Shown piece after piece: positions 24,179-33,954 of a stretch of DNA of 64,000 nt; positions within the stretch are counted from its first letter, which is position 1, and the number at the start of each line of letters is the position of its first letter. A model generated the notes under the pieces. It did no database searches. It was given only the letters and a program-made list of their open reading frames with translations, and was not told the origin of the DNA. Origin of the DNA: Strigamia acuminata (Eukaryota; Arthropoda; Chilopoda; Geophilomorpha; Linotaeniidae); contig OX442316.1 in the NCBI GenBank assembly GCA_949358305.1, positions 6,264,001 to 6,328,000 of the forward strand, in the 5' to 3' direction. Both the position numbers and the translations under genes were made by a program.

Positions 24179-25338
24179 TGTCACGGTCCGGTGTTCACGC
24201 GTACGAGTAGTACGCATTGTTTCCCCCGTGTTGTGTTTCTAATAAACCCTAATTGTGTTCTTACCTTGTATTGTTTCCATTTTGTCTTATGTTTAGCCGA
24301 ATTCTCCTCATTTTCCCTCATTTCTTCCTTTCTTATCTCTTACTCACTCCTAACTCTCTTCTCTTTCTCTCACTTCTCTCTTATTTCTTCCTAGTTTTTC
24401 TATTTCTGTTTATTGTTTTGATGCGAACTCATTTGCATTTCTATTCTGGTCAGTACGCGTCGACGTTAGTCATACACTTAGTATGCACCGACTGTACTGA
24501 TTGGCTCTTGACTCTTCCGTGATTGGTTGAGCTTGGATGAGTCCAAGTTTACCTTTCACCCTATTTTTCCCTTTTTTCCTCAGTTAAGCTCTGTATCCCG
24601 AACGCGTAGGTGCTCTTTGGAGCCAGTGCTCATGGCAGAGTCTTAGCTCACTTTCAAAGCTCACTCGCTGCTTTGTTTTCACCTAGTAGTTCTGAGACAT
24701 GACTCTAGGTTTTCATCTCATCTTTATTAGTGTTAACTCACGGTTTTATCCATTTGAACCTGTTGTTTTTCCGCTTCCTTTCGTATTGTTTTAAGCGCCG
24801 TGACGCGTCGCTATTTAGGCAGGATAAGTTTGTTTGGCTTTCAAACTGAAATCTTTGTGTCTATTTATTTGATGCATTCGGCGCGTAGCTTAGTTTCGCC
24901 GCTCACCACGAGCTTTAGCTTAATTAAGCATTAGTTTGAGGTTTAGTTTAGATTTGAGTGACCGTGCAGGCCAGTTACGCACGCGTTAGCACGCATTTCA
25001 CGCTTCACTTCGACAGCGAGGCGGACGCTTGTGAGTCGGGACGTTACGTGTTTCGTTTAACTTCGTGTGATCTTAAGATCTGCACGATACGTTGCGGGAC
25101 GCGCGTTGGGTCTTGACTCTGGTGACCGCTAAGCAAATTCTGTCCCCCCATTTTAGTAGCTCGGAATACTCGGCCAAAATAAATATTCGTGTAAAGATCG
25201 GGATCTGGAGTGTGTGCTACCGACATAAGGCGCGCACTCACGGCTGGGCAGGTCTCGAGGACCAGGCTCCCAAGATTTTCTGTATCGCGGCGTCTTTCAA
25301 ACGCGTCCCAAACCGCTCGGGAAACGCGATCCATTACA
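24179..25338 (+). repeat. Left LTR (1160 bp)
   Basis: Starts TGTCACGG and ends CATTACA (TG...CA). It is the same length as the right LTR. The only difference I found is T at 25170 against C at 37354. It contains an aataaa near 24241, a long pyrimidine-rich tract at about 24300-24410 and six ACGCGT hexamers. Confidence 0.96.
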
Positions 25339-25340
25339 CG

Positions 25341-25358
25341 TGGTGCCGAAACCCGGGA
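25341..25358 (+). promoter_or_regulatory. Primer binding site for minus-strand synthesis
   Basis: TGGTGCCGAAACCCGGGA lies 2 nt behind the left LTR. It begins with TGG, complementary to the CCA end of a tRNA. The tRNA identity was not determined. Confidence 0.85.
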
Positions 25359-25517
25359 GTATTCCGAGTTTTTCTAATTGCTGCCCATATAAACTGCTTT
25401 TGCAGTGGGGTTTGGCAATTGTTTTTGGAAAAACTAAGGTTTAAGTGGCGTTGTTATTCGCTACTTTTTAAGCAGTAAGATCATTCATTTGAGTCACTGC
25501 TATAGTTGCTGTCTATC
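25359..25517 (+). other. Leader between PBS and gag
   Basis: Untranslated leader of about 160 nt. The gag start was set at ATG 25518 (atcATGGCGG). Confidence 0.6.
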
Positions 25518-27545
25518 ATGGCGGAAGGACGTCATCTTGGTGATGACTCTACAAGTCTGTGGCCCGACTGGTTGCGTCGGGCGGGGGAGCGGCTTTACGA
25601 ACGTACGCCGCGCCCGTCTGACTCGCAGCCAAGGCCCAAGTCCGTGCATGGCGTTCCCTTGGCGGGGGATGGTCGGCCGCCATCCTACTCGCAAATACAC
25701 GAGGGTGCTGCAATTGCAGAGATGGGGGCCTCCACGACAGATGGCTCCTATCGCCCCGACACCTCCTCGTCTGTGCATGAGTCTCGAGTGGATTTTTCAG
25801 CGTCAGCGGTGTTGACTCCCCCGGTGCGAAGAAACCCCACCGCTCCTCCGAGATCTAGTCCGGAGGATAATGTTGCTAGGGAGGAAGTCCAACGTGAACC
25901 AGATTGGTTGCGTTATTTACAGCGAGCCGAGCTGGCGTTGAACGAACGCGTTGTTCGAACAATGGAACAATTTGGTCATAATATTGACTGCAGATTGGTA
26001 CATTGGAGGAATGAGACTCTAGGGGGGATGAGGGATGTAGTTAGGGAGGAAATTGTGGCTTTAACCGTGCAGCCCGTGGAGGGGGTTATTCCACTTGTTC
26101 AGCAGAGACCTCATGACACTCTGCCTGGCGACGGGCCTCCTCCTGGGCAGGATCAGGGGCCGAGACCGGTCCGCTCACGAATCCTGACGCCGAGTGAATT
26201 TGACAGACAAGGTTTAGCAGGAGAAGGGGGAGCGCCGGAGAATATAAACCCTCCGCTACCCCCGCGAGAGAGGCCATCGAACGTGACAGCCCAAGCGGGC
26301 TCGCAAAGATACGCTCCGTCGGAGTATGCCAACAGCGAGGTTATGAGGGACATAATTCGTTCCAAATCCTCGGCTGTCAGCCTTCCTTCGACGGCAAGTG
26401 TTGACCGGGCAGCTGCTGCGCGCGGAAATTCGGTCAATTCGCGTCTCCGGCAGCGGACTTATCCGCCCATACCGGCCCCACAGCCGCAATATGACTTGTC
26501 GCATGTGAAATCGGAGAGTGTGCCGAAGTTTGATGAGACGGACCTATCTTATAATGCTGTTGAGCGATTCCTGGCAAAATTGCGTGCACATTTTGTTATG
26601 TCACGCGTATCGGAGGAGGCGTATATCGACTTGTTCATTCCTTTGGCCTTGGGTGGGAAACCACTAAATTGGTTCCTGCGCTTGCGTCATAAACCTAAAA
26701 CATGGAGTGAATTTGTCGAGCGCTTCCGCAGGGTGTATTCCCTATCCGAGGCTGACGCGGCGGTCTTTTTACAAGATGCGTGTCAGGAAGTTGGAGAGGA
26801 TACGGCAGAGTTTCTGTGTGAAATGAGTCGTTACCTTGAATTGACGGGTGTGCTAGGGGATCGGCAGCAGTGGAACTTGGCTCAGCATTGGCTGCAGCCG
26901 CAGATCACCGATACGATGGTCCGCTATGGCGTACATTCCATGTCGCGGGCGATAGATCTGGGTCAGGCGGCGGATCGTGAGTTGAAGATGCGTGCCCTTC
27001 AACACCGTAGATTTGACGAAAAAGGGGTTCGAAAGGGCCCGGTACCCGCTCCCGTACCCAAACCTAGGAAAGTTAGGCTTGGGGAGTCCAAAAAGATGGA
27101 ACCGGCTAAGACAGAGAAGCCTCCACCGCGCCTCCAATTTGATAAGCGAAAATTGGTCGCGTTGGCCGAGGTTTTGGGCTATCCGATGGCGGATGGTGAC
27201 GCGCAGAGTGTCGTCGGGCAGTCCCTGAGGAGTGAACCCCCGGCGCCGATACGGGTAATCAGTGCCCCTGCGAAGGCTCCGGAAGCAAAGGTTCCCCCCG
27301 GTATCGCGATGGCAATGTGTGGCCATTCCGCTCATTCCTTTGCCAATACGGCAAGCCCTCCCAATTTAGTGTTACCACCCGGAGCTGAGTGGGTGCGAAA
27401 TCGCAAGGATCGTTGGTATATGCGTGATATCGAAAAACGCATTGCTTTGTGTCCACATTGTTTCAAACCCTGGCAGTTTCCGGGAAACGACCTGGGTCCG
27501 TCGACCAACCCGTCCGAGAAGGCGGCGGACCCGAAACGCAAGTAA
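25518..27545 (+). CDS. gag: Gag polyprotein of the LTR retrotransposon
   Basis: 675 aa, structural protein of the virus-like particle. The N-terminal half is Pro/Arg/Ser-rich and probably disordered. A Ty3/gypsy capsid-like helical domain spans about residues 325-480, from the VPKFDETDLSYN region through PLNWFLRLRHKPKTWSEFVE to FLCEMSRYLELTGV, with the expected W..F pattern. A basic Lys/Arg/Pro stretch follows (PKPRKVRLGESKK). No CCHC zinc knuckle is present. Near the C-terminus are only CGHSAH and CPHCFKPW, which do not fit that spacing. The 3' end overlaps pol, and the gag frame is the 0 frame of the slippery site. Confidence 0.9.
   Translation: MAEGRHLGDDSTSLWPDWLRRAGERLYERTPRPSDSQPRPKSVHGVPLAGDGRPPSYSQIHEGAAIAEMGASTTDGSYRPDTSSSVHESRVDFSASAVLTPPVRRNPTAPPRSSPEDNVAREEVQREPDWLRYLQRAELALNERVVRTMEQFGHNIDCRLVHWRNETLGGMRDVVREEIVALTVQPVEGVIPLVQQRPHDTLPGDGPPPGQDQGPRPVRSRILTPSEFDRQGLAGEGGAPENINPPLPPRERPSNVTAQAGSQRYAPSEYANSEVMRDIIRSKSSAVSLPSTASVDRAAAARGNSVNSRLRQRTYPPIPAPQPQYDLSHVKSESVPKFDETDLSYNAVERFLAKLRAHFVMSRVSEEAYIDLFIPLALGGKPLNWFLRLRHKPKTWSEFVERFRRVYSLSEADAAVFLQDACQEVGEDTAEFLCEMSRYLELTGVLGDRQQWNLAQHWLQPQITDTMVRYGVHSMSRAIDLGQAADRELKMRALQHRRFDEKGVRKGPVPAPVPKPRKVRLGESKKMEPAKTEKPPPRLQFDKRKLVALAEVLGYPMADGDAQSVVGQSLRSEPPAPIRVISAPAKAPEAKVPPGIAMAMCGHSAHSFANTASPPNLVLPPGAEWVRNRKDRWYMRDIEKRIALCPHCFKPWQFPGNDLGPSTNPSEKAADPKRK
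27482..27532 (+). promoter_or_regulatory. Programmed -1 ribosomal frameshift signal (gag to pol)
   Basis: The heptamer GGGAAAC at 27482-27488 is in the gag phase G|GGA|AAC. After a 5-nt spacer, a stem pairs 27494-27503 with 27523-27532 (GGGTCCG with CGGACCC perfect, then a T-G, C-G and G-C extension). Slipping back one base leads into the pol frame (GGG AAA CGA). Gag ends at TAA 27543-27545. Confidence 0.88.
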
Positions 27546-30500
27546 ATCGGTCGTTGGCTGCTTCTACAAGTGGCCCAGGTGATTGGGTGGAGCCGCCCAA
27601 ACCAGCAGAAGTTGACTCTACTGTTGTGGCGGGTGCCCCTCCGAAAATGACAAATTTTATTATGCTGTCACCACCCGAGTTCTTAGCTTCTAAAGAACCG
27701 AAGCTGATAATCGGGTTGCAGGACCGTTGTCGCCGCGATGCGCCCTTCGTTAAGATAGCTTGGGTGAACATCGAGTTTATAGCCCTAATGGATAGCGGAG
27801 CACAGACATGTATAATGACGATGCCGCTGTTCAAAAGGCTTTCCAAGGAAATTGGAGTGGAGATGGTTCCAATGGACGAGACAATTCGGACCGCGTCAAA
27901 TCAAATTGAACGCGTCTTAGGTTGTGTGCAGATTGCCGTCCGAGCCCCCTTGGCGGTAGTTTGCTTCACTTGTCTCATCATTGCGCAGGGGTCGCAGGAA
28001 CTCCTCCTGGGGCTGGACTTCTGTAAGGCCGTTGGTTTATGCGTAGATCACGGCAATAACTATTGGTTCCTCCTGGGAGATGGAACGCGTCACCCCTTCC
28101 TGAATGAGGAGCAGGCTCGAGCCTCGGATCCAGTGATCCTTTTCCCTCTGACCAAGGAACAACCCTCGTTGCCGGAGGGTGTTTGCGTCCGAGGCCCGCC
28201 TCTGTACAACTTGCCGGGGATGAGGAATCCGCCGGTAAAATTACCAGAAAACCCAGCGGAACCCATTAGCTCGGTTAAGCAGGAGGTAAAGCCGGACGAG
28301 GACACTCCTCCAGTTGAGAAAGAGGAGCCTGTGGTTACTAAGCCGCCGATTGGTGAAGCGAATTGCGTTTTCCTGAGCAAGCGTGAATTTGAAGAGGAGT
28401 TGTTTGAGCCTCCGTATTCGGACAATCCCCACATTGTGAAGGTTGTTTTGGCTCGAAGGAACCCCGACTCTCAACAATGGACATTCATTTGGTCCCCCAG
28501 GAGGCGTGAAAAGGCACGCAAGAGTATCGTGCGAATAACGCGTAAACCTGGAAAACGGACCATGTGTTTGAGCCAACTGCGTCGGGCAGTTAAATTGCGC
28601 AAGGCGAGGGTGAAGATGGCTTCTCGAAGCCCTTCGGTGGCCCTTACGGCTTCTCCCGTGGTGGGGGGCGGCGTGGGCGACGTGGAGACTCCTCCTACTT
28701 TCCCTATAACAGAAGGTGTTGAGAGTACTCCTAAGCAGCATGATATTAATTTTGTGCAATATATCCCGAATAGGGACCCGACCAAGCTCACTTGGGTCTA
28801 CGACCAATTGTGTAATCAGTTGGAGCCAAAACGCATAACTCATCTAATGGATGCGTTGAAACCAGTTGCTCACATCTTTCGTGAGGAGCTGGGGCTCTGC
28901 AATAATACGCAATTTGAGGTGAATTTGAAGCCCGACTTTAGGCCGATTCATGTTCCGGTTCGTCCGGTGAATCCGGCAAAAAAGGACATTATCGACGCTT
29001 ATATAGACCAAAAAATGGCACAAGGAGTAATAAGACGCTCCAAAAGTGACTGCGCTGTAGCGCCGGTTGTGGTCCCGAAGAAGGACGGGCGCTGGCGCTG
29101 CGCTATGGACTTTAGGCCGATAAATGCCCAAACTTTGCCTGACGTCTATCCTCTCCCAGATATCGACAACATCTTTGCGTATCTTGGTGGAGCAAAATGG
29201 TTTTCCATAATCGACGGAAGGGAAGCGTTCCATCAAATAGGAGTCCGACCTGGAGATGAACGATATCTCGCGTTTGTCACCCACAGGGGACTCTACGAAT
29301 ATACGCGTATGCCCTTCGGTCCTATCAACGGGCCGGCCACCCTGCAACGCGCCATGAATCTTACATTGGCTGAACACCTCTACAAATTCGTCTTTGTCTA
29401 TATTGACGATATTATTGTCTTTAGTAAGACCTTCGAGGAGCATGTTGTTCACCTGCAAAAGGTGCTCTCGCTCCTCGACAACGCCGGTTTTACCATGAAC
29501 GCCGGGAAGACTGAATTGTGTAAGAGGAGCCTTGAGGTTCTTGGCCATATCGTTGAAGAGGGAATTATCCGACCCAACCCGAAGAAAACTGACGCTATCC
29601 AAAAATACCCGGTGCCGACTAACCTCAAAGAGCTGCAACGCTTCAAGGGGATGGTCGGGTATTATGCGTCGTTCTTTCCCGGTTATTCTAAGACTTGCGA
29701 GGTATTTCGTGTTCTGATGCGAAAGAATGCGCCTTGGGTGTGGAAGCCCGAGCACCAGGCGGCCTTTGAGTATTTGAAAAACCAGATTTCGTTGTCTACA
29801 CTTCATAGGAATTTCCCCGATTGGACGAAACCCTATATTCTCCAAACGGACGCCAGTTATTCGGGGCTTGGTGCCGTCTTGATGCAAATCAACAATGACG
29901 GTGTACGCGTTCCCATTGCCTTCGCGTCGAGAGCCCTAAACAAGGCGGAGAAGAATTATATGACAACTGAAATTGAATGCTTGGCCGCTGTGTGGGCTGT
30001 GAAGCGCTTCAGGGCGTATCTCGAGCTAATGGACTTTTACCTCGAGAGTGACCATAAGTCCTTGATGTGGCTCTTCACCCAACGAGAGCCCAAGGGTCGA
30101 TTGGCGCGCTGGATTCTTTCTTTGTCGGAGTATCGTTTTACGTTCCTACACTGCAGTGGAACAAAGAATCGAGTTGCTGACGCGTTGAGCCGCGCCCCTG
30201 TCGACCCACCAATCGAGTTGGATGATGAGGATTGCCCAGCTTTGGACGACACATGTTATTGTGCGTTCTTTGACGATTACAGGGATTGGCCTGTGCCAAA
30301 GATGGAGGAGTTAGAAGATCTAATGCATTTCAAGCCATCAAATGCTAAAATTGTTCGAGCTGTCACAATGCGTCGCCAAAAACGCATTTTGCTCGCCAGG
30401 TTGGCTGGGGCGGCTCTGGGGTCGGTGGATATTAGTCCGGTGGACAACAACCCTCCAAAAAGGAAGAGGGGACGTCCACGAAAGCACCCGATCGCCGGAG

Positions 30501-32578
30501 GACCGACACCAGTTGGGGCTACTCCGGTGAAAAGGAAAAGAGGTCGACCAAGGAAGCATCCGGTCGTCCGGAACCCAATGATTGATGGGCTCGTTTCCGA
30601 TGATGAGGAGTCCGTGGCAATTTCTCTTCCTGCTGGGGATCCCCCCGCGAAGAGGAAAAGGGGCCGACCAAGGAAGCACCCAATCATTGAGGACCCGGTG
30701 GAGCAACCTATCTCTGAGGATGAAGAGTCTTCAGCGGTTTCCCTGCCCGGGGATGTCCCTGTGAAAAGGAAGAGGGGGCGACCGAAGAGGGTTGTGGAGA
30801 AGAGACCTGTTGGCAGGCCCAAAAAGGCTCCCATAATCTTCGACCGTGCTTCCGACTCCGAAGGCAGTGAAATGTCCCTTTTAAGTGGGGAGCCGCCAGG
30901 TGACACGGATTCTGACGAGTTCCGGATTCCGGACTTGCCACTGGATTTGGGGCCTGCGACGCAGACTCGGCGACAATTGGCCTCTCCAACACCCTCCGTC
31001 GACCCGGAGTTGTCCCAACTCTCCGACCACTCCTCCGATGGCAGTTTTTACTCACTTCCTGCGGATCACCCGACAATTGAGATACTTCCAACGCAGAAAG
31101 CCATTAAAGAAGCCCAAAACGCCGATGAATGGTCAAAAGGACTAATTTCGTATCTCAGTTCGAAAAGTCTTCCGCCGGATGAAGAAGAGGCTGAAAAGGT
31201 CAAGAAACAAGCAATTGACATGGCTTTATACAGGGGCTTGCTTTGCAAGTTCCCACCAACCAAAATTGGTCAGCGGGCTCCTACGCGTCGGATATATCTT
31301 CCACAGCCGCTACGCTACAAGTATTTCCACTGTCTACATTTTCCGCCTACCTCCGGCCATTTAGGCATCGAAAAGACCATGATGCGTTTAAAAACACGCG
31401 TGTTCTGGCCGGGGATGAAAAAAGATGTGACGGAATGGATCAAGGTGTGCGAGTCCTGTCAAAGGGCCAAGGTGGAACGAAGACTTCCGTACGGCGAGAT
31501 GGAGACTGCGAAGCCAAGGAGGTTATTTCGAACTATTTACATCGATTATTTTGGAAAGAAGCTGAAGTCGACTGGCGGCCACTGTTACGCGTTTGTCATG
31601 GTTGACGCCGCCAGTCGTTGGGTGGATGTACGCCTAACAGAAAGGGCTGATGTCCCCACCACAATCAAACAGCTTAGGAAGTTCACTAATCGATGGGCAT
31701 ATCCAAAAACCGTCATTAGTGACAACGCCCCCACTTTCCGCTCCGCCAAATTTCAGGCGCGGTGTGCGGAAATGGGAATGGTCAATAAGTATTTGTCTGT
31801 GTACCATCCGCAGGGGAACTTGGCGGAAAGACTCAACCAATCGCTCAAAACATGCATCCTTGCGTATATTGATGAACATACGCGTTGGGATCGACATATT
31901 GGTTCATTTATTCTCGCCATTAACTCTGCATACCAGACATCACTTAAATTTTCACCATATATGATGGTTACGGGACAGGAAGCACGGTTTCCAGGCGACG
32001 TGGACTCGGATACGGACGACGGAGAACCACTACCACCAGACGAGGCTCAATTTCTCCATCGATATTTGCTACGCGTTCGAGAAGAAGCTAAGAAGAACTT
32101 GGAGGCCGCCAACTTGCGCCACAAGAAGTGGTATGACCGGAAACGGCGGCCACACGCGTTCAAACCTGGAGATTGGGTCACCGTCAAAAATCGGACTTTG
32201 TCGTCGACCGACAAACAGGTAAGTTCGGGTTTTCAACACCGAACCGAGGGCGTTTACCTGCTACATCGTCTTCTTGGACCGAATACCGTGCTTTTAATGG
32301 ACGAGAACGGGAACATTTCACAGCCAATTCACGTGGCGGATCTCCGCCACTGGTATCAGGCGCCAGAACCAGAACCGGAAGTTCCTGACGTCGCCAGTGA
32401 CCCTGAAGACGAGGAATCTGGACTGGAAATGGAGGATTTGTCTCCAGCAGACCAAGACGACATCTCCGCTCGTGTTGCCCAATTTCAAACAGAAATTCGG
32501 TCTATTTGCATCAACTTTGCAGAGGAACGATGTTCACGCATCAAAACATCGGAAAACACGGCGGAAGTCGCCTCCTAA
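27486..32578 (+). CDS. pol: Pol polyprotein (protease, RT, RNase H, AT-hook array, integrase)
   Basis: Entered by -1 frameshift; the open frame extends upstream into gag. Aspartic protease: LMDSGAQTCIM near 27790. Reverse transcriptase: motif A FSIIDGREAFHQI, PFGPINGPATLQRAM, and catalytic YIDDIIVFS near 29400. RNase H: YILQTDASYSGLGAVL, TTEIECLAAVWA and SDHKSLMWL. A linker of about 300 residues follows, with five GRP cores in basic AT-hook-like motifs (30456-30832) separated by acidic Ser/Glu/Asp stretches. Integrase: HHCC zinc domain (GHLGIEKT, CESCQRAK), core Asp in TIYIDYFG, Asp in VISDNAPTF and Glu in NLAERLNQS, then the KPGDWV and HVADLRHWY module. No chromodomain. About 1,700 aa. No stops or frameshifts. 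Confidence 0.95.
30456..30832 (+). other. AT-hook array in pol
   Basis: Three copies of KRKRGRPRKHP, one KRKRGRPKR and one VGRPKKAP, alternating with acidic Ser-rich segments such as SDDEESVAIS and EDEESSAVS. The period is about 35-40 residues. The GRP core flanked by Arg/Lys is the AT-hook signature that binds the minor groove of AT-rich DNA. Confidence 0.85.
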
Positions 32579-33954
32579 TTGTGTCAAAGTGTTATTTTTG
32601 TTTCTTTATTGTATTCGGAAATTATTCCTAATTTTTACTTGTTTTATTTGTTAATCTTAAGTTTTTGTACTTTTTCCGTGTCTTTGCCCGTTTGTCGGGG
32701 CTCAAGTTCGCTATTCAGAAGAATCGGTAAGCAATTTCCCCGTGGGGCGGCGCTGAGTGTTTATTGGTCAGATGACCAATCACGTGCTTTTCACACTTGT
32801 GCTCGGCCGCCATTTTCCCCCACTTGTTGGACGCGTATACCTCGTGCGATTTCAGCTGAGTTCGGCAACACGTAGAATAGCGGATTTGAGTGTTCGACAG
32901 GGCGAGAAATATTGGATTTTAGTGTACTTGTAACCGTGAGTGTGTTTATTTTTCATTTCATGGACAATTTTGTATTTTTACTCGTGAGTTAGAGTGGCGA
33001 ACGCCGTTGCTCGCGCCGTCCCGACAAAGCCTTATTTTTTCACACCTTATTGTTAGAATTGTCAAGTTATTCAATTGTTTAACTTCGTTTAGTTTGTTTT
33101 TACGCGTTGTTGGTTTTGTTTTGACATTTTTACGGCTCGGGCTTGGTATTTTCGTCACACTCACTTTTTGAAAACAACATGGCCGAATTTGCACTTCGTT
33201 GAGGAATTTTGTTGGGGTCACGTGACTGAGTCCTAGCCTCAATCCGGGCTCTGGCGTCCATCTTTGTTGGACTTAGAATATTTTTCTTCGCGTTTGTCTT
33301 TCGACATTTAGCCACGCGCTTGTGCTCATATTTATTTAAAATGCCTATGCATTTACAGGACGCGTACTTTGTACTCTTTACGTTCTTGTTTGTATTCTAC
33401 TTGGAAGAGCTTTGTTATTGCTTATTTGTTTGCACTTTAGACATTTTGATCTTTATTTTCAATTTATTCATGTAATGCGAACCCATTTTTTGAGCGAATA
33501 CCTTTGGCTATTTTATGTTATGTACTGGGCGTTCTGCACTTTAGTTGAAGCTGTATATTGGGAGTGTGCAATTACATTTTATATTAATTTGTACCTCTTC
33601 TTCGAAATTATCAAACTGTCGATTACAGCGCTTGTATTCACTTTGTGGGTTATTGCGAGTGTCTTGGAATCTGGTGCTTGCCAGCGGCCTGGATAGCTGC
33701 TTTTCAACCATGCTAGTTAGTGCTGAGGCCTATGCATTTTTTGTTTTGATTATGTTCATTTATGCGTTGCACACTTATGTAAATTTTCTCATTAGAACCA
33801 GCGTCATAATTTTGAGCACGGTGTATTTTCTGTTTGTTCGCCATGTTTATTTACGTTGAATTTTGAATTTTTGTCCATGAATTTGAACCGTTTTGCAATT
33901 TATTGTTTGTTCATTTGTTTACATTCTTTCTGTAATCTAGAGTAGTGTGTTGTC
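32579..33954 (+). other. Non-coding spacer between pol and ORF3
   Basis: A T-rich 1.4-kb stretch. Hydrophobic open frames at 33412-33696 and 33545-33859 reflect the T-richness and have no gene context, so I do not call them. A good splice acceptor (ttctttctgtaatctag, ending 33940) lies 14 nt before the ORF3 ATG. Confidence 0.55.

Noticed and set aside
28844-29887. 347-codon minus-strand frame opposite the RT region
   Set aside because: Shadow of the strongly conserved pol frame, with no independent support.
33412-33859. Two hydrophobic frames in the retrotransposon spacer that could be taken for an env or membrane protein
   Set aside because: The region is T-rich, which gives Phe/Leu/Ile/Tyr-rich frames by chance. 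The frames overlap each other and lack a signal peptide or envelope motif.
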